64,000 nt of DNA from Salinispora tropica CNB-440 (GTDB lineage: Bacteria > Actinomycetota > Actinomycetes > Mycobacteriales > Micromonosporaceae), in NCBI RefSeq assembly GCF_000016425.1, contig NC_009380.1, forward strand, positions 868,001 to 932,000, read 5' to 3'. Of the stretch, positions 38,899-47,479 are shown one piece after another (within the stretch, counting starts at the first letter, position 1; each line of letters starts with the position of its first letter). The position numbers and the translations under genes are program-made. The notes under the pieces were generated by a model. It was given only the letters and a program-made list of their open reading frames with translations, made no database searches and was not told the origin of the DNA.

Positions 38899-41800
38899 GT
38901 GAGCAAACGACCGAAGACGGCGGGCTCTCTCCAGTCACGTCTGCGTCGGCCGGCTGGTCGGCTCCGCGACCTGCCGATCTGGTCCAAGCTCGGTCTCATC
39001 TTGATCGTTCCGACCGTCGCAACGGTCATCGTGGGTACCAGCGGCATCGTTGACCACGTGCAGGCACTCAACAATGCCAACCGCTCCGGCGACCTCGCCA
39101 GCCTGGTCGCCTACTCGGGTGAACTGGTAAGTCAGCTACAGGAGGAGCGGACGGAGGCGATCCGGCTGCTCGGCGAGGATCGAGCGGCCCAGCGGGAGGA
39201 GCGCCGCGCGGCATACGAGGAGGTATCCGCCGGCGTCGACAAGGCGAAGGGGCCGTACGCCGAGCAGCGGGGCGAGGTCGAGGATCTGCCCAGTACGCTG
39301 GAGAACCAGCTCCGCTTCATCGACCAGACCCTCAGAGACCTGTCCGGAACGCGAAGCCAGGTCCTCAACGGTCGGCTCAGCATCACCCAGGCGCAGCAGC
39401 AGTACGACGCTCTGCTTGCCGACCTGATCAACGTGCGGGACTCGGCCACCCAACTCGCCGGCGACTCCGAGCTGAGCGACCGGATGCGGGCCGCAACCGC
39501 CCTCACCCGGAACAAGGAGTACCTGTCCCAGCAGCGGGACGTGGTTCACATCGGCTTCATCCGGCAGCAGCTTACCCCCGAGCTACGGAACACCTACATC
39601 TCCACCTGGACCGGTCAGCGACAGTGGCTGGAGACCTTCGCCGCCGTCGCCGACCGTGCCGACCAGGAGCTGTACGACCAAACGGTCGCCGGTTCCGACG
39701 CCCGGGAGGCGGACTCCTACAACAGCAACCTGCGGGGCCTCTCCGCCGCCACAACCCTGGGCAGTGCCGGCTTCACGCCCGACCAGTGGGACAAGGCGAT
39801 GGTCGAGTACGCCGCCCTGATCCGGGAGGTGGAGGCGAAGATCGACCGGGATGCCGTCCAGCTCGCGGACGACCTCCGGTCGGCCGTGCGGCTGCAGGTG
39901 TTCCTGGAGACCGGGCTGCTGCTCAGCATGCTGCTGCTCGCCATCCTCTTCGCGTACCTGGTCGCCCGCTCGATGGCGCGATCGCTGCGCGACCTGCGGC
40001 AGGGCGCCCTGTTGATCGCTGAGCACGGGCTCCCGCAGGCCGTCGCCCGACTGCGGGAGACACAGGCCGCCGGCAGCCAGCAAACTCCGGTGCAGCTCGC
40101 CAACCGGATCGCCGAGCCGCTACCGGTGCGCAGTAGGGACGAGTTCGGTCAGGTGACCGAGGCGTTCAACGCGGTCCACCTGGAGGCGGTGCGTACCGCG
40201 GCGGAGCAGGCCGCCCTCCGGGCTTCCGTGGCAACCATGTTCGTCAACCTGGCCCGCCGGTCGCAGATCCTGGTCGATCGACTTATCGGCCAGCTCGACC
40301 GACTCGAACGGGGCGAGGAGGATCCGGACCGGCTGGCCGAGTTGTTCCAACTCGACCACCTCGCCACCCGGATGCGCCGCAACGACGAGAACCTGCTGGT
40401 CCTCGCGGCCGCGGACTCCACCCGCGTGCAGCGGGAGCCGGCCGCCCTGATCGACGTGCTCCGGGCCGCCCAGTCCGAGGTGGAGCACTACACGCGGATC
40501 GAGTTCGGCGTCATCGATCGGGATATCGAGGTCGCGGCCGCCGCCGTCAACGACCTGGTGCACCTCGTCGCCGAGCTGTTCGACAACGCGACGGCGTTCT
40601 CGCCGCCCGAGTCGCAGGTTGTCGTGGAGGCCCGTCGGGTCGGCGACTGCGCCTCCCTCTATGTGGAGGACCGTGGCATCGGCATCAGCCCCGAACAGCT
40701 GCGGGAACTGAACGAGAAGCTCGCCACCCCGCCGCAGGTGGACGTGGCGGTTTCTCGGATGATGGGTCTGGTCGTGGTTGCCCGGCTGGCATCCCGGCAC
40801 GGGGTCAAGGTGGAACTCCGCTCCGGTCCCGACCGGGGAGCCATGGCGGAGGTGAGCCTTCCGGCTGGCGTGTTGGTGCCCAGGGCGCTCACCGCTGGGC
40901 CGCAACTGCCCCCCGGCCTGCCGCCAGCGGCGAACACCAGCTCGATGGCGGCTTTCGAGGCGCGGCCCGCGCCGAGTGGTTCGCTCCCCGGGCCCCGCCC
41001 GGGTGAGTCGGGTAACCAGGTAACGCTCGGTGGCCGGCCGTTCGACCCGGCCCATCGCAACGGTGCGGGCACGCCCTCGCGGTCCCCGCAGGCGATGCCG
41101 CCGTGGTCCGATCTCACCGGTGCGAACAGCGCCGCCACCGGCGGTGAGGCGCACGCCCCGTACCCCATCAACGGGCAGCCGAACAGCCCGTTGCCGCAAC
41201 GGCGCGCCTCGGGTGAGTCGGATGCCGGCGGGCAGCAGCCGGGGATCCCGCGACAACTGCCGAGCAGTCCAGAGGCCCAGCCGTACGCAGAGTCGTCGAC
41301 TCCCTACCCTGGGTGGTCGGTTTCCAGCCCACCAGCCCCGGGCATGCCGACCTCCGCGTCGCCGGTGTCGGCAACCCCGACCTCTGGCCAACCGACCTCC
41401 GCGGCACCGGCCTCCGGTCAGCCGTACACGACGCCGTTGCCGCAGCGTCCGACCACCACGGCCCCGGGCAGCGCCGCCCCACCGGCGTGGCCGCCGGTGC
41501 CCAGTGCGGCCGGGGACACCCCCGCCGCCTCGGCCTCCGAACGGGTCCCCCCGGCCCCCGACCGGACGACCGAGCTGCCTCGGGTCGTACGTCCGGCCGG
41601 CCCTCCGCCCACCACGCACCCCGCCGCGTCCGCGCCGGCCGGCCCCGCCGCTGGGGTGCCCGGAGCCCCGGCGGCCCCGGCTCCGGCGACGCCAACGGCG
41701 CCGGCGACCGCCCCGGCCCAGAACCGCCAGCCGCCTGCCGACGCGACGATGGAACTGCCGATCTTTCGGGAGCTGGAGTCGGCCTGGTTCCGTACCCGCC

Positions 41801-42393
41801 GACCCGGTCCTGAGGAGACAGCCAAGGGCGCCGACCCTGTCGGGGGCGGCGGTGCCACGGGGCCGGGTGGTCCCGCGATCCAGCAGTTCGCCAGGATAGA
41901 TGCGGACAGGCAGCAGCAGACACCACCCGCAACGACAGGTAACACACCAATGGCAGAAACCCCGACGACCGGTGGTACGCCGCCTCAGAGCGGCATGACA
42001 GCGAACGGGAGCGCACTGCCCACGGGTAGTTTCGCCCAGCGGCGGGGTAGGGCTGGTGAAGGCTGGAGCACCGCCGCCGACGATGGTTGGCGGGCCGCTA
42101 CCGCGGCCAGCGACGTACAGGTGGCGGCGACCACCTCGACCGGCCTGCCGAAGCGCACGCCGATGGCGCAGCTTGTACCGGGCGCGGTGGAGAAACCATC
42201 GGCAGCGGTTCAGCGGCGTACGCCCGAGTCGGTCCGAGGGCTGCTTTCCGCGTATCACCGTGGTGTCCAGCGGGGGCGCAAGAATCCCTCGGACAGCAAC
42301 CGGAGCAGCCCGGAGGGGAATCCGGGTGGGCAGTCCTCGCAATCTGGCTCAGGCCCAATGGCCGGGAGCGGGCAGAAGGAGCAAGAAGGATGA
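38899..42393 (+). CDS. cvnA: conservon sensor kinase CvnA (NIT-HAMP-HATPase)
   Basis: 1164 residues from GTG 38899. A first membrane helix ([19 protein letters not shown]) and a second near residue 340 ([18 protein letters not shown]) bracket an extracellular all-helical nitrate/nitrite-sensing (NIT) type domain. HAMP follows, then [18 protein letters not shown] with a candidate phospho-His near residue 488. The ATPase lobe has [16 protein letters not shown] (N box) and [12 protein letters not shown] (G box). Residues 650-950 are Pro/Ser/Thr-rich. A tail module from about 951 ([49 protein letters not shown]) recurs in the protein at 44085-46343. ATGA overlap couples it to cvnB. Confidence 0.9.
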   Translation: MSKRPKTAGSLQSRLRRPAGRLRDLPIWSKLGLILIVPTVATVIVGTSGIVDHVQALNNANRSGDLASLVAYSGELVSQLQEERTEAIRLLGEDRAAQREERRAAYEEVSAGVDKAKGPYAEQRGEVEDLPSTLENQLRFIDQTLRDLSGTRSQVLNGRLSITQAQQQYDALLADLINVRDSATQLAGDSELSDRMRAATALTRNKEYLSQQRDVVHIGFIRQQLTPELRNTYISTWTGQRQWLETFAAVADRADQELYDQTVAGSDAREADSYNSNLRGLSAATTLGSAGFTPDQWDKAMVEYAALIREVEAKIDRDAVQLADDLRSAVRLQVFLETGLLLSMLLLAILFAYLVARSMARSLRDLRQGALLIAEHGLPQAVARLRETQAAGSQQTPVQLANRIAEPLPVRSRDEFGQVTEAFNAVHLEAVRTAAEQAALRASVATMFVNLARRSQILVDRLIGQLDRLERGEEDPDRLAELFQLDHLATRMRRNDENLLVLAAADSTRVQREPAALIDVLRAAQSEVEHYTRIEFGVIDRDIEVAAAAVNDLVHLVAELFDNATAFSPPESQVVVEARRVGDCASLYVEDRGIGISPEQLRELNEKLATPPQVDVAVSRMMGLVVVARLASRHGVKVELRSGPDRGAMAEVSLPAGVLVPRALTAGPQLPPGLPPAANTSSMAAFEARPAPSGSLPGPRPGESGNQVTLGGRPFDPAHRNGAGTPSRSPQAMPPWSDLTGANSAATGGEAHAPYPINGQPNSPLPQRRASGESDAGGQQPGIPRQLPSSPEAQPYAESSTPYPGWSVSSPPAPGMPTSASPVSATPTSGQPTSAAPASGQPYTTPLPQRPTTTAPGSAAPPAWPPVPSAAGDTPAASASERVPPAPDRTTELPRVVRPAGPPPTTHPAASAPAGPAAGVPGAPAAPAPATPTAPATAPAQNRQPPADATMELPIFRELESAWFRTRRPGPEETAKGADPVGGGGATGPGGPAIQQFARIDADRQQQTPPATTGNTPMAETPTTGGTPPQSGMTANGSALPTGSFAQRRGRAGEGWSTAADDGWRAATAASDVQVAATTSTGLPKRTPMAQLVPGAVEKPSAAVQRRTPESVRGLLSAYHRGVQRGRKNPSDSNRSSPEGNPGGQSSQSGSGPMAGSGQKEQEG

Positions 42394-42794
42394 CTACTAC
42401 GCAGGACCTCGGCTGGCTTCTCGCCAACTTCGCCGACCGGGTGCCGGGAGTCGCGCACGCGGTCGCCGTGTCGGCGGACGGCCTACTCCTCGCGGCTTCA
42501 CGGGACCTTCCGCGGGACCGGGCCGACCAGTTGGCTGCCATCGCATCCGGACTGGTCAGCCTTACCCAGGGTGCAGCCCGCTGCTTCGAAGGCGGTGCCG
42601 TGCTCCAGACCGTGGTAGAGATGGACAACGGTTTCCTCTTCCTGATGTCGATCTCGGATGGCTCGTCGTTCGCCGTGCTCGCCGCCCGCAACTCTGACGT
42701 GGGGCAGGTCGGTTACGAGATGGCCCTCCTGGTTGACCGGGTGGGTGATGCGTTGACCCCGCAGCCGCGTGCGGCTGCGGGCATGCCGGGCTGA
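42390..42794 (+). CDS. cvnB: roadblock/LC7 domain protein CvnB
   Basis: 134 residues from ATG 42390, overlapping the cvnA stop by four bases. The roadblock fold is evident: [48 protein letters not shown], and [24 protein letters not shown]. In conservons CvnB is thought to regulate the small GTPase CvnD at the membrane beside CvnA. Size and order are typical. Confidence 0.94.
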   Translation: MTTTQDLGWLLANFADRVPGVAHAVAVSADGLLLAASRDLPRDRADQLAAIASGLVSLTQGAARCFEGGAVLQTVVEMDNGFLFLMSISDGSSFAVLAARNSDVGQVGYEMALLVDRVGDALTPQPRAAAGMPG

Positions 42795-42889
42795 TGTCTC
42801 GCTGACCGGGTGGTCGGCGGGGGCAAGGACAACAACGAGGGGCCGGCCTCGCGCTGGCCGGCCCGGGTGCGAAGGAGGTGAGCGGCGAC

Positions 42890-43267
42890 ATGACTGATCA
42901 TGACGAACCGACCGGCGCGTTGGTCCGTCCGTACGCCGTGACCCGGGGTCGCACCCGTCCCCGACTCGACATCGCGCTGGAAGCGCTTATCGAGACGACG
43001 GTGCGCGGGCGGGCCGTTGCCACCGGCAACGGCGGACACGGCCGTGAGCACCAGTACATCGCCGCGCTCTGTGATGGACGCGTGCAGTCGTTAGCCGAGA
43101 TTGCGGCGCGGATGCAGCTTCCGCTCGGGGTGGCCCGGGTGCTCATCGCCGACATGGCGACAGACGGCCTGGTCGCGGTCCATGAGCCGACCATCCTGGA
43201 CGACTCGGACGACGTGGTGGGCACTGAACTGCTGGAGAGGGTGCTGAGTGGACTTCGCAGGCTCTGA
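42890..43267 (+). CDS. cvnC: DUF742 protein CvnC
   Basis: 125 residues from ATG 42890, with GAAGGAGG eleven bases before; GTG 42878 overlaps that site and is less likely. It opens with LVRPYAVTRGRTRPRLDIALE and contains the winged-helix-like QSLAEIAARMQLPLGVARVLIADMATDGLVAVHEP. This is the DUF742 layout of conservons. Role is unproven, but the winged helix may bind CvnB/CvnD or nucleic acid. It overlaps cvnD by 20 bases. Confidence 0.93.
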   Translation: MTDHDEPTGALVRPYAVTRGRTRPRLDIALEALIETTVRGRAVATGNGGHGREHQYIAALCDGRVQSLAEIAARMQLPLGVARVLIADMATDGLVAVHEPTILDDSDDVVGTELLERVLSGLRRL

Positions 43268-43859
43268 CGTGGCGCGTCCGCCGACCCCGAGCGGCCGCGT
43301 GACATCGGCGAAGATTGTCATTGCCGGTGGATTCGGCGTCGGTAAGACGACACTGGTCGGCTCGGTCTCGGAGATCACGCCGCTGACAACGGAGGCGGTC
43401 ATGACCTCCGCGAGTGTGGGCGTCGACGACAACCGGCAGGTGCCGGGAAAGTCGACGACCACGGTGGCCATGGACTTTGGCCGGATCACCATCGACCGAG
43501 ACCTGATTCTGTACCTGTTCGGTACCCCCGGTCAGACTCGGTTCTGGTTCATGTGGGACGAACTGGTCCGTGGTGCCATCGGTGCGGTTGTCCTGGTTGA
43601 CACCCGTCGGCTCGCTGACTGCTTTGCGGCGATCGATTTCTTCGAGCACCGGCGGCTGCCCTACCTGGTGGCCATCAACTGCTTCGACGGGATGCAGTAC
43701 CACAACCCGCAGGAGGTCCGGGACGCGCTGGCAATCTCCAGCGACGTACCGGTGGTGGCGTGTGACGCCCGCAACCGGGAGTCCACGAAGCACGTACTGA
43801 TCTCGCTTGTCGAGTACGTGCTCACCATGCGTCGGTCCCGGGCTGTCGCCCGGGCCTGA
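43248..43859 (+). CDS. cvnD: conservon small GTPase CvnD
   Basis: 203 residues from GTG 43248, overlapping cvnC. Ras-like ATP/GTP-binding motifs: IVIAGGFGVGKTTLVGSVSE (G1), a Thr in TTEAVMTSASVGVDD (G2), YLFGTPGQTRFWFMWDEL (G3, FGTPGQ in place of DxxGQ), and the N-C-F-D stretch AINCFDGM at the G4 position. This is the MglA-like CvnD family. It ends the four-gene operon, followed by an 18-bp perfect hairpin. Confidence 0.94.
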   Translation: MDFAGSDVARPPTPSGRVTSAKIVIAGGFGVGKTTLVGSVSEITPLTTEAVMTSASVGVDDNRQVPGKSTTTVAMDFGRITIDRDLILYLFGTPGQTRFWFMWDELVRGAIGAVVLVDTRRLADCFAAIDFFEHRRLPYLVAINCFDGMQYHNPQEVRDALAISSDVPVVACDARNRESTKHVLISLVEYVLTMRRSRAVARA

Positions 43860-43867
43860 GTGACGTG

Positions 43868-43906
43868 CGGGTATCCGGCGACGGCAGGGCCGTCGCCGGA
43901 TACCCG
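43868..43906 (+). terminator. strong hairpin terminator after cvnD
   Basis: 43868-43885 pairs perfectly with 43889-43906 (18 bp, loop AGG). It begins eight bases after the stop. Confidence 0.85.
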
Positions 43907-44010
43907 AGCTGTCTCTGGTGGCGGTAGGCCGCCGGCCAGGAGCGGTTGAGCCGTCCCTGGTCCCGCCCTCGCATGGACACCGATTCCACGGTATGCCCGG
44001 CCGAGGACAT

Positions 44011-44045
44011 CGAACAGCCCCCGGCTAACTGCCGAGGGCTGTTCG
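44011..44045. terminator. second hairpin, probable terminator for the minus-strand gene
   Basis: CGAACAGCCC (44011-44020) pairs with GGGCTGTTCG (44036-44045); an inner CGGC/GCCG stem closes on TAACT. It lies 40 bases beyond the stop of the minus-strand gene ending at 44085. Confidence 0.65.
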
Positions 44046-44084
44046 CGATCTAGCCGGTGCCGATCGAGGCCGGGGTCCCGGAAG

Positions 44085-46343
44085 TCAGGACCGGTACCCG
44101 GCCGAGCGGTACTCGTACTTCCGTTCCTCGTCACGGTCTCCGGTGTCACGGGTGAAGTCCCAGCCGCCAGCGGCTTCGCGCCCCGGACGCCCGCCGACCG
44201 CAAAACCGCCGATCTCCTGACCGCGACGCCAGCCGCGGAAGTAACCGGTGGTGTTCTCGGCGAGGCTGGCCGGATCCCGAACAATCCGCAGCGGACGCTC
44301 GTCCCGCTTTGGTGAACCGGGGACCAGGTTGGCCTGCGGCACCCGAATGGGAAGGCCCGCTGCGGTCTCGGAGTTGGCCGTCGGCTGCGCTGCCTGCTCC
44401 GCTGCCTGCTCCGCCGCCTGCCAACCGGTGTCGTTCAGCGACGACCAGTCCACCTCGTCGTCCTCGCTCTGACCGACGAACCAAGCCGATTTCGCCTGGG
44501 CGAAGATGAGCAGGTCCCCGTCACCGTCTCCGTCGTCGGCGACCGGTGGGGGACGGTGCTCGACCGGCGGCACCTGTTGCCCGGTGGGCCGGTGGCTGCG
44601 GGGTTCAACCCGGTCAACGAGGCGGAGCGGTGGCGTCTCGAGCTGCGGGTCAACTCCGTCGCGCAGCGCCCGGTCAGCCAGTGGTGGCGGCTCGACCAGG
44701 CGCAGCGCCGGTGGCTCCTGCGGCATGTCTTCGGCCAGCCACGGCGGTGGAACTCGATGTTCCGTACCCGGATCGGTCGGGGCGTCCACCCCCTGTCCAC
44801 CGTACGAGTCGGCCATCGGGGTACCCGCGGAACCGTCCGTCGGGTCCGGGTTGTTGACCAGCGGCCAGTTCGCCCGCGAGCCCGGGGGAGCGGTCTCGCG
44901 GCTGGGGCGCGGGGTGGGCACCGGCACGCTGAGGTCGGTCGCGCTGAACCCGCCGCTCGGTGTCGGCGGTTCGGACTTCGTGTTGGGTCGTGGCGGGATG
45001 ACGGTGCGCTGCCGCTCAGCGCGGGCACTCTGGATCGCCGCCGTGGTCAACGTTGCCCGGAACGGCTCACCCGCCTCCGCTGGCGAGCTCGAGCCGCGCT
45101 GCGACGGCGGGGCGGGGGCGCTGCCGGGCGACGAGATGGGGCGGTTCGTCGGGCCGTCAACAGGGCTTGGCGGCGCCTCCGGCTGAGCCGGCGCCGCGGA
45201 GACCGGCGGACCGGCCACGGCTGCGGGTGCGATCGGCTCCGGGGCCACCGGTGGGGGTGCGACCGGCATCGGCGCGACCGGTGGGGGGCCGAGCGGGCGC
45301 GGGGCCGGCGGGGCGCTCTGGCTCGGCATCGGCTCTGGCCGGGACCGGCGGACGCCAGCCGGCCGGGTGGGCAGGGCGGCGCTGGCGGACGCCGGTTCGT
45401 CGATCGACGCACCGTGTCGGGCGGTGGCCCGGCGGCCCGCCACGGAGGTGCCCGCCCGGTCGTGAAGCACACCGACCAGTGCCTCGCAACCGACGTCGCA
45501 GGCTCGGACCGCGGCGACGGCCTGCCGGACGGTCGTGGAGACCGCCGAGGTGAGGGTCCGGTTGACCGAGGCGCGGCGCGGGGTCTCGGAGACCGCGACC
45601 CGGAGGGAGGTGATCGCCGCCTCGATCACCTCGGGTGCGGCGACGCCTGCGGCGGTGAGGTCCGCGACGACCCGGTCGGTCGGATTGTCGGGCCCCGTGC
45701 TGGCCAGCATCCCGGGCTCGGGAAGGGCGTCCAGCACCGCCAGCGCAACCGGCTCGGCCGGGTCAGGATAGGCCTGTAGGGCCGCCGGGAAGAGCTCTCG
45801 CAGCACTTCCCGCAGCGCGACCGCGGCCGAGTGCCGGCCGTTGGCGAGCGCGGCGTGTGCGGCGAGTACCGGCTTGTAACCGGCCAGGTCCCGAGGAGCG
45901 GGGAGCGCGACGGCGGAGAGCGCGCCGGCTTGCAGGGCGCGGGCGAGACCGACGGCCCGTCGCTGCACCGGTGGCGCCTGCATCTCCTCCGGGGAATCGT
46001 CGTCGGCGAACCGTTCGGCGAAGTCGTCCACCGAGTCGTCGTCGGCGACCGCCAGTGGACGACCAGCGGCGCTGACGAGGGAGGTGACCGTGTGGTCGTC
46101 GTTGTCGGCGGCGATCGCCGCGCCGCTGGGCCCGCCCGATCGCTCCACCATCAGTGTGACCAACTGGGCGTAGCCGGCGGGGTCGTCGCTGATCTCGCAG
46201 ACGTGCAGCAGACGACCAGCGTCGTCGACTACAGCGGATGTCAGCGTCGAGCCGACCGAAGCTGGCCGCTCGGCCGGATCCGCCGAGGCCAGACCGCAGT
46301 ACACGCGCACGAGCGCCACGGCGTCGTCCTCCTCCCGGGACAC
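44085..46343 (-). CDS. IS110-transposase-like protein with conservon-kinase tail module
   Basis: 752 residues from GTG 46343. Residues about 30-225 resemble the IS110 (DEDD plus Transposase_20) layout: SAVVDDAGRLLHVCEISDDPAGYAQL, then VTSLVSAAGRPLAVADDD, AVGLARALQAGAL, and LREVLRELFPAALQAYPDPAEPVAL. Acidic catalytic positions look lost (CGLASAD where G-x-D is expected). Residues 300-609 are Pro/Ala-rich. Residues 610-710 repeat the tail of CvnA: LLIFAQAKSAWF, WSSLNDTGWQAA, GLPIRVPQANLVPG, GYFRGWRRGQ. It lies next to the conservon and 39 bases after the gene that starts at 47276. It has no terminal repeats, so it is not a mobile element. A conservon partner is inferred. Confidence 0.7.
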   Translation of the reverse strand: MSREEDDAVALVRVYCGLASADPAERPASVGSTLTSAVVDDAGRLLHVCEISDDPAGYAQLVTLMVERSGGPSGAAIAADNDDHTVTSLVSAAGRPLAVADDDSVDDFAERFADDDSPEEMQAPPVQRRAVGLARALQAGALSAVALPAPRDLAGYKPVLAAHAALANGRHSAAVALREVLRELFPAALQAYPDPAEPVALAVLDALPEPGMLASTGPDNPTDRVVADLTAAGVAAPEVIEAAITSLRVAVSETPRRASVNRTLTSAVSTTVRQAVAAVRACDVGCEALVGVLHDRAGTSVAGRRATARHGASIDEPASASAALPTRPAGVRRSRPEPMPSQSAPPAPRPLGPPPVAPMPVAPPPVAPEPIAPAAVAGPPVSAAPAQPEAPPSPVDGPTNRPISSPGSAPAPPSQRGSSSPAEAGEPFRATLTTAAIQSARAERQRTVIPPRPNTKSEPPTPSGGFSATDLSVPVPTPRPSRETAPPGSRANWPLVNNPDPTDGSAGTPMADSYGGQGVDAPTDPGTEHRVPPPWLAEDMPQEPPALRLVEPPPLADRALRDGVDPQLETPPLRLVDRVEPRSHRPTGQQVPPVEHRPPPVADDGDGDGDLLIFAQAKSAWFVGQSEDDEVDWSSLNDTGWQAAEQAAEQAAQPTANSETAAGLPIRVPQANLVPGSPKRDERPLRIVRDPASLAENTTGYFRGWRRGQEIGGFAVGGRPGREAAGGWDFTRDTGDRDEERKYEYRSAGYRS

Positions 46344-46382
46344 GGGTCTTCTCTGCCAGAGAATGATGCTCCCTGGTGTGGG

Positions 46383-47276
46383 TCAGTCGCGCCAGTCCAC
46401 AACGGCAGAGATCTTGCCGACAATGGTGCGCCAACCCAGGCTTGCGGTTTGTGCCCCGATCTTCTTGAGCCGGCGCCGGCCGCGAAAACCGCCGATTCCC
46501 CCGTTGGCTGCCGCCCGTAACGCCTCATCCAGGTCGTCGAGGCTGGAGCCAGCGGAGAGCATGTCCAACACGGCGGGCACCCGCAGCGCGTACGAGAGGT
46601 CACGGGCGATCTCGCCGGCCTCGATGAGGAGCGTCGAGTCCCACGCGTCGTGCCCGCCGCGTAGGTTCTCCACGACCAGGTCGAGCTCGTAGGTGTCCTC
46701 GTCGAGCGGCGTGACATCGGTCGGCTCCACCCGCTCGGACAGCTCACCCCAACTGTCTAGCTGGGACAGATCGTTGGGGGCGCCGGAGCGCACGAAGCTG
46801 ACCAGGGACTCAGCCGTCTTGAAGAGCAGCAGCCGGCCCTTGTGACTGAGGAAGACCGGCACCTCCTCGTCGCCCGCGTCGTCGGTGGAATCGGCCGAGG
46901 CGGCCTCCGCCTCGTCCCCGGAGTCACCGCGGGTGCCGCGCTCCTCCTCGTCGCTCTCCTTGAACTCCTGGGCGACCTCCTCGTCGAGGATGACGACCTC
47001 CTCGTCCTCCTCTTCGGTCACCACCTGTCGCCGGGCAAGGAAGGGGTCGTCCTGGTCGCGCTCTTCGACGTCGGTCGGGGTCAGCTCCCGCGCCGGACGG
47101 TAGGCCCGCAGCGTGTAGCCGGTGCCGGCGGGTAGCGCGATCTCCACCGGGTCGATCCGCAGTTCCGCCCAGAGCGCGCGGGTGGCCTCAGCCGACGCGG
47201 CGGCGGTGCCGGAGGCAGCCGAGTCGTCGAGTTCAGGCTCGTCGGAATCGGGTCGTTGAGGCGACTGGCGGGCCAC
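46383..47276 (-). CDS. conserved acidic hypothetical protein
   Basis: 297 residues from GTG 47276, with GGAGGT five bases upstream and a TAGGGT -10 about 75 bases upstream. Residues 25-60 hold ALWAELRIDPVEIALPAG. A strongly acidic segment follows (EEEDEEVVILDEEVAQEF). The C-terminal half is folded: VPVFLSHKGRLLLFKTAESLVSFVRSG, YELDLVVENLRGGHDAW, and RRLKKIGAQTASLGWRTIVG. No membrane helices or catalytic motifs are seen. I do not recognise its function. It is the first gene of a probable two-gene unit with the IS110-like protein. Confidence 0.75.
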   Translation of the reverse strand: MARQSPQRPDSDEPELDDSAASGTAAASAEATRALWAELRIDPVEIALPAGTGYTLRAYRPARELTPTDVEERDQDDPFLARRQVVTEEEDEEVVILDEEVAQEFKESDEEERGTRGDSGDEAEAASADSTDDAGDEEVPVFLSHKGRLLLFKTAESLVSFVRSGAPNDLSQLDSWGELSERVEPTDVTPLDEDTYELDLVVENLRGGHDAWDSTLLIEAGEIARDLSYALRVPAVLDMLSAGSSLDDLDEALRAAANGGIGGFRGRRRLKKIGAQTASLGWRTIVGKISAVVDWRD

Positions 47277-47479
47277 GCTGACCTCCGTGTGCTTCGGATT
47301 GCCCACCCGCCAGGTCGACCGGCGGGTGACTACGCGCACATACCCTAGTGGGCGGCACCGGACTGTGGTGTCGGCACCCCGGCAGCTATCGGGAATTACG
47401 GACGTGCCAGCAGACCGAGACCAGGCGGCGGGCGATCGCCGACGGCACGCGCCGACCCCGAACCCCTGGCCCGGCCCGG

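Noticed and set aside
38399..38902. 167-codon frame ending GTGA on the cvnA start
   Set aside because: Third-position GC of about 70 percent in the sampled part against roughly 90 in true genes, and no recognisable motif. The overlap is noted but most likely chance; kept as leader.
44085..46343. Active IS110 insertion sequence
   Set aside because: Catalytic acidic positions look lost, the protein has a 450-residue non-transposase part and no element boundaries are visible.
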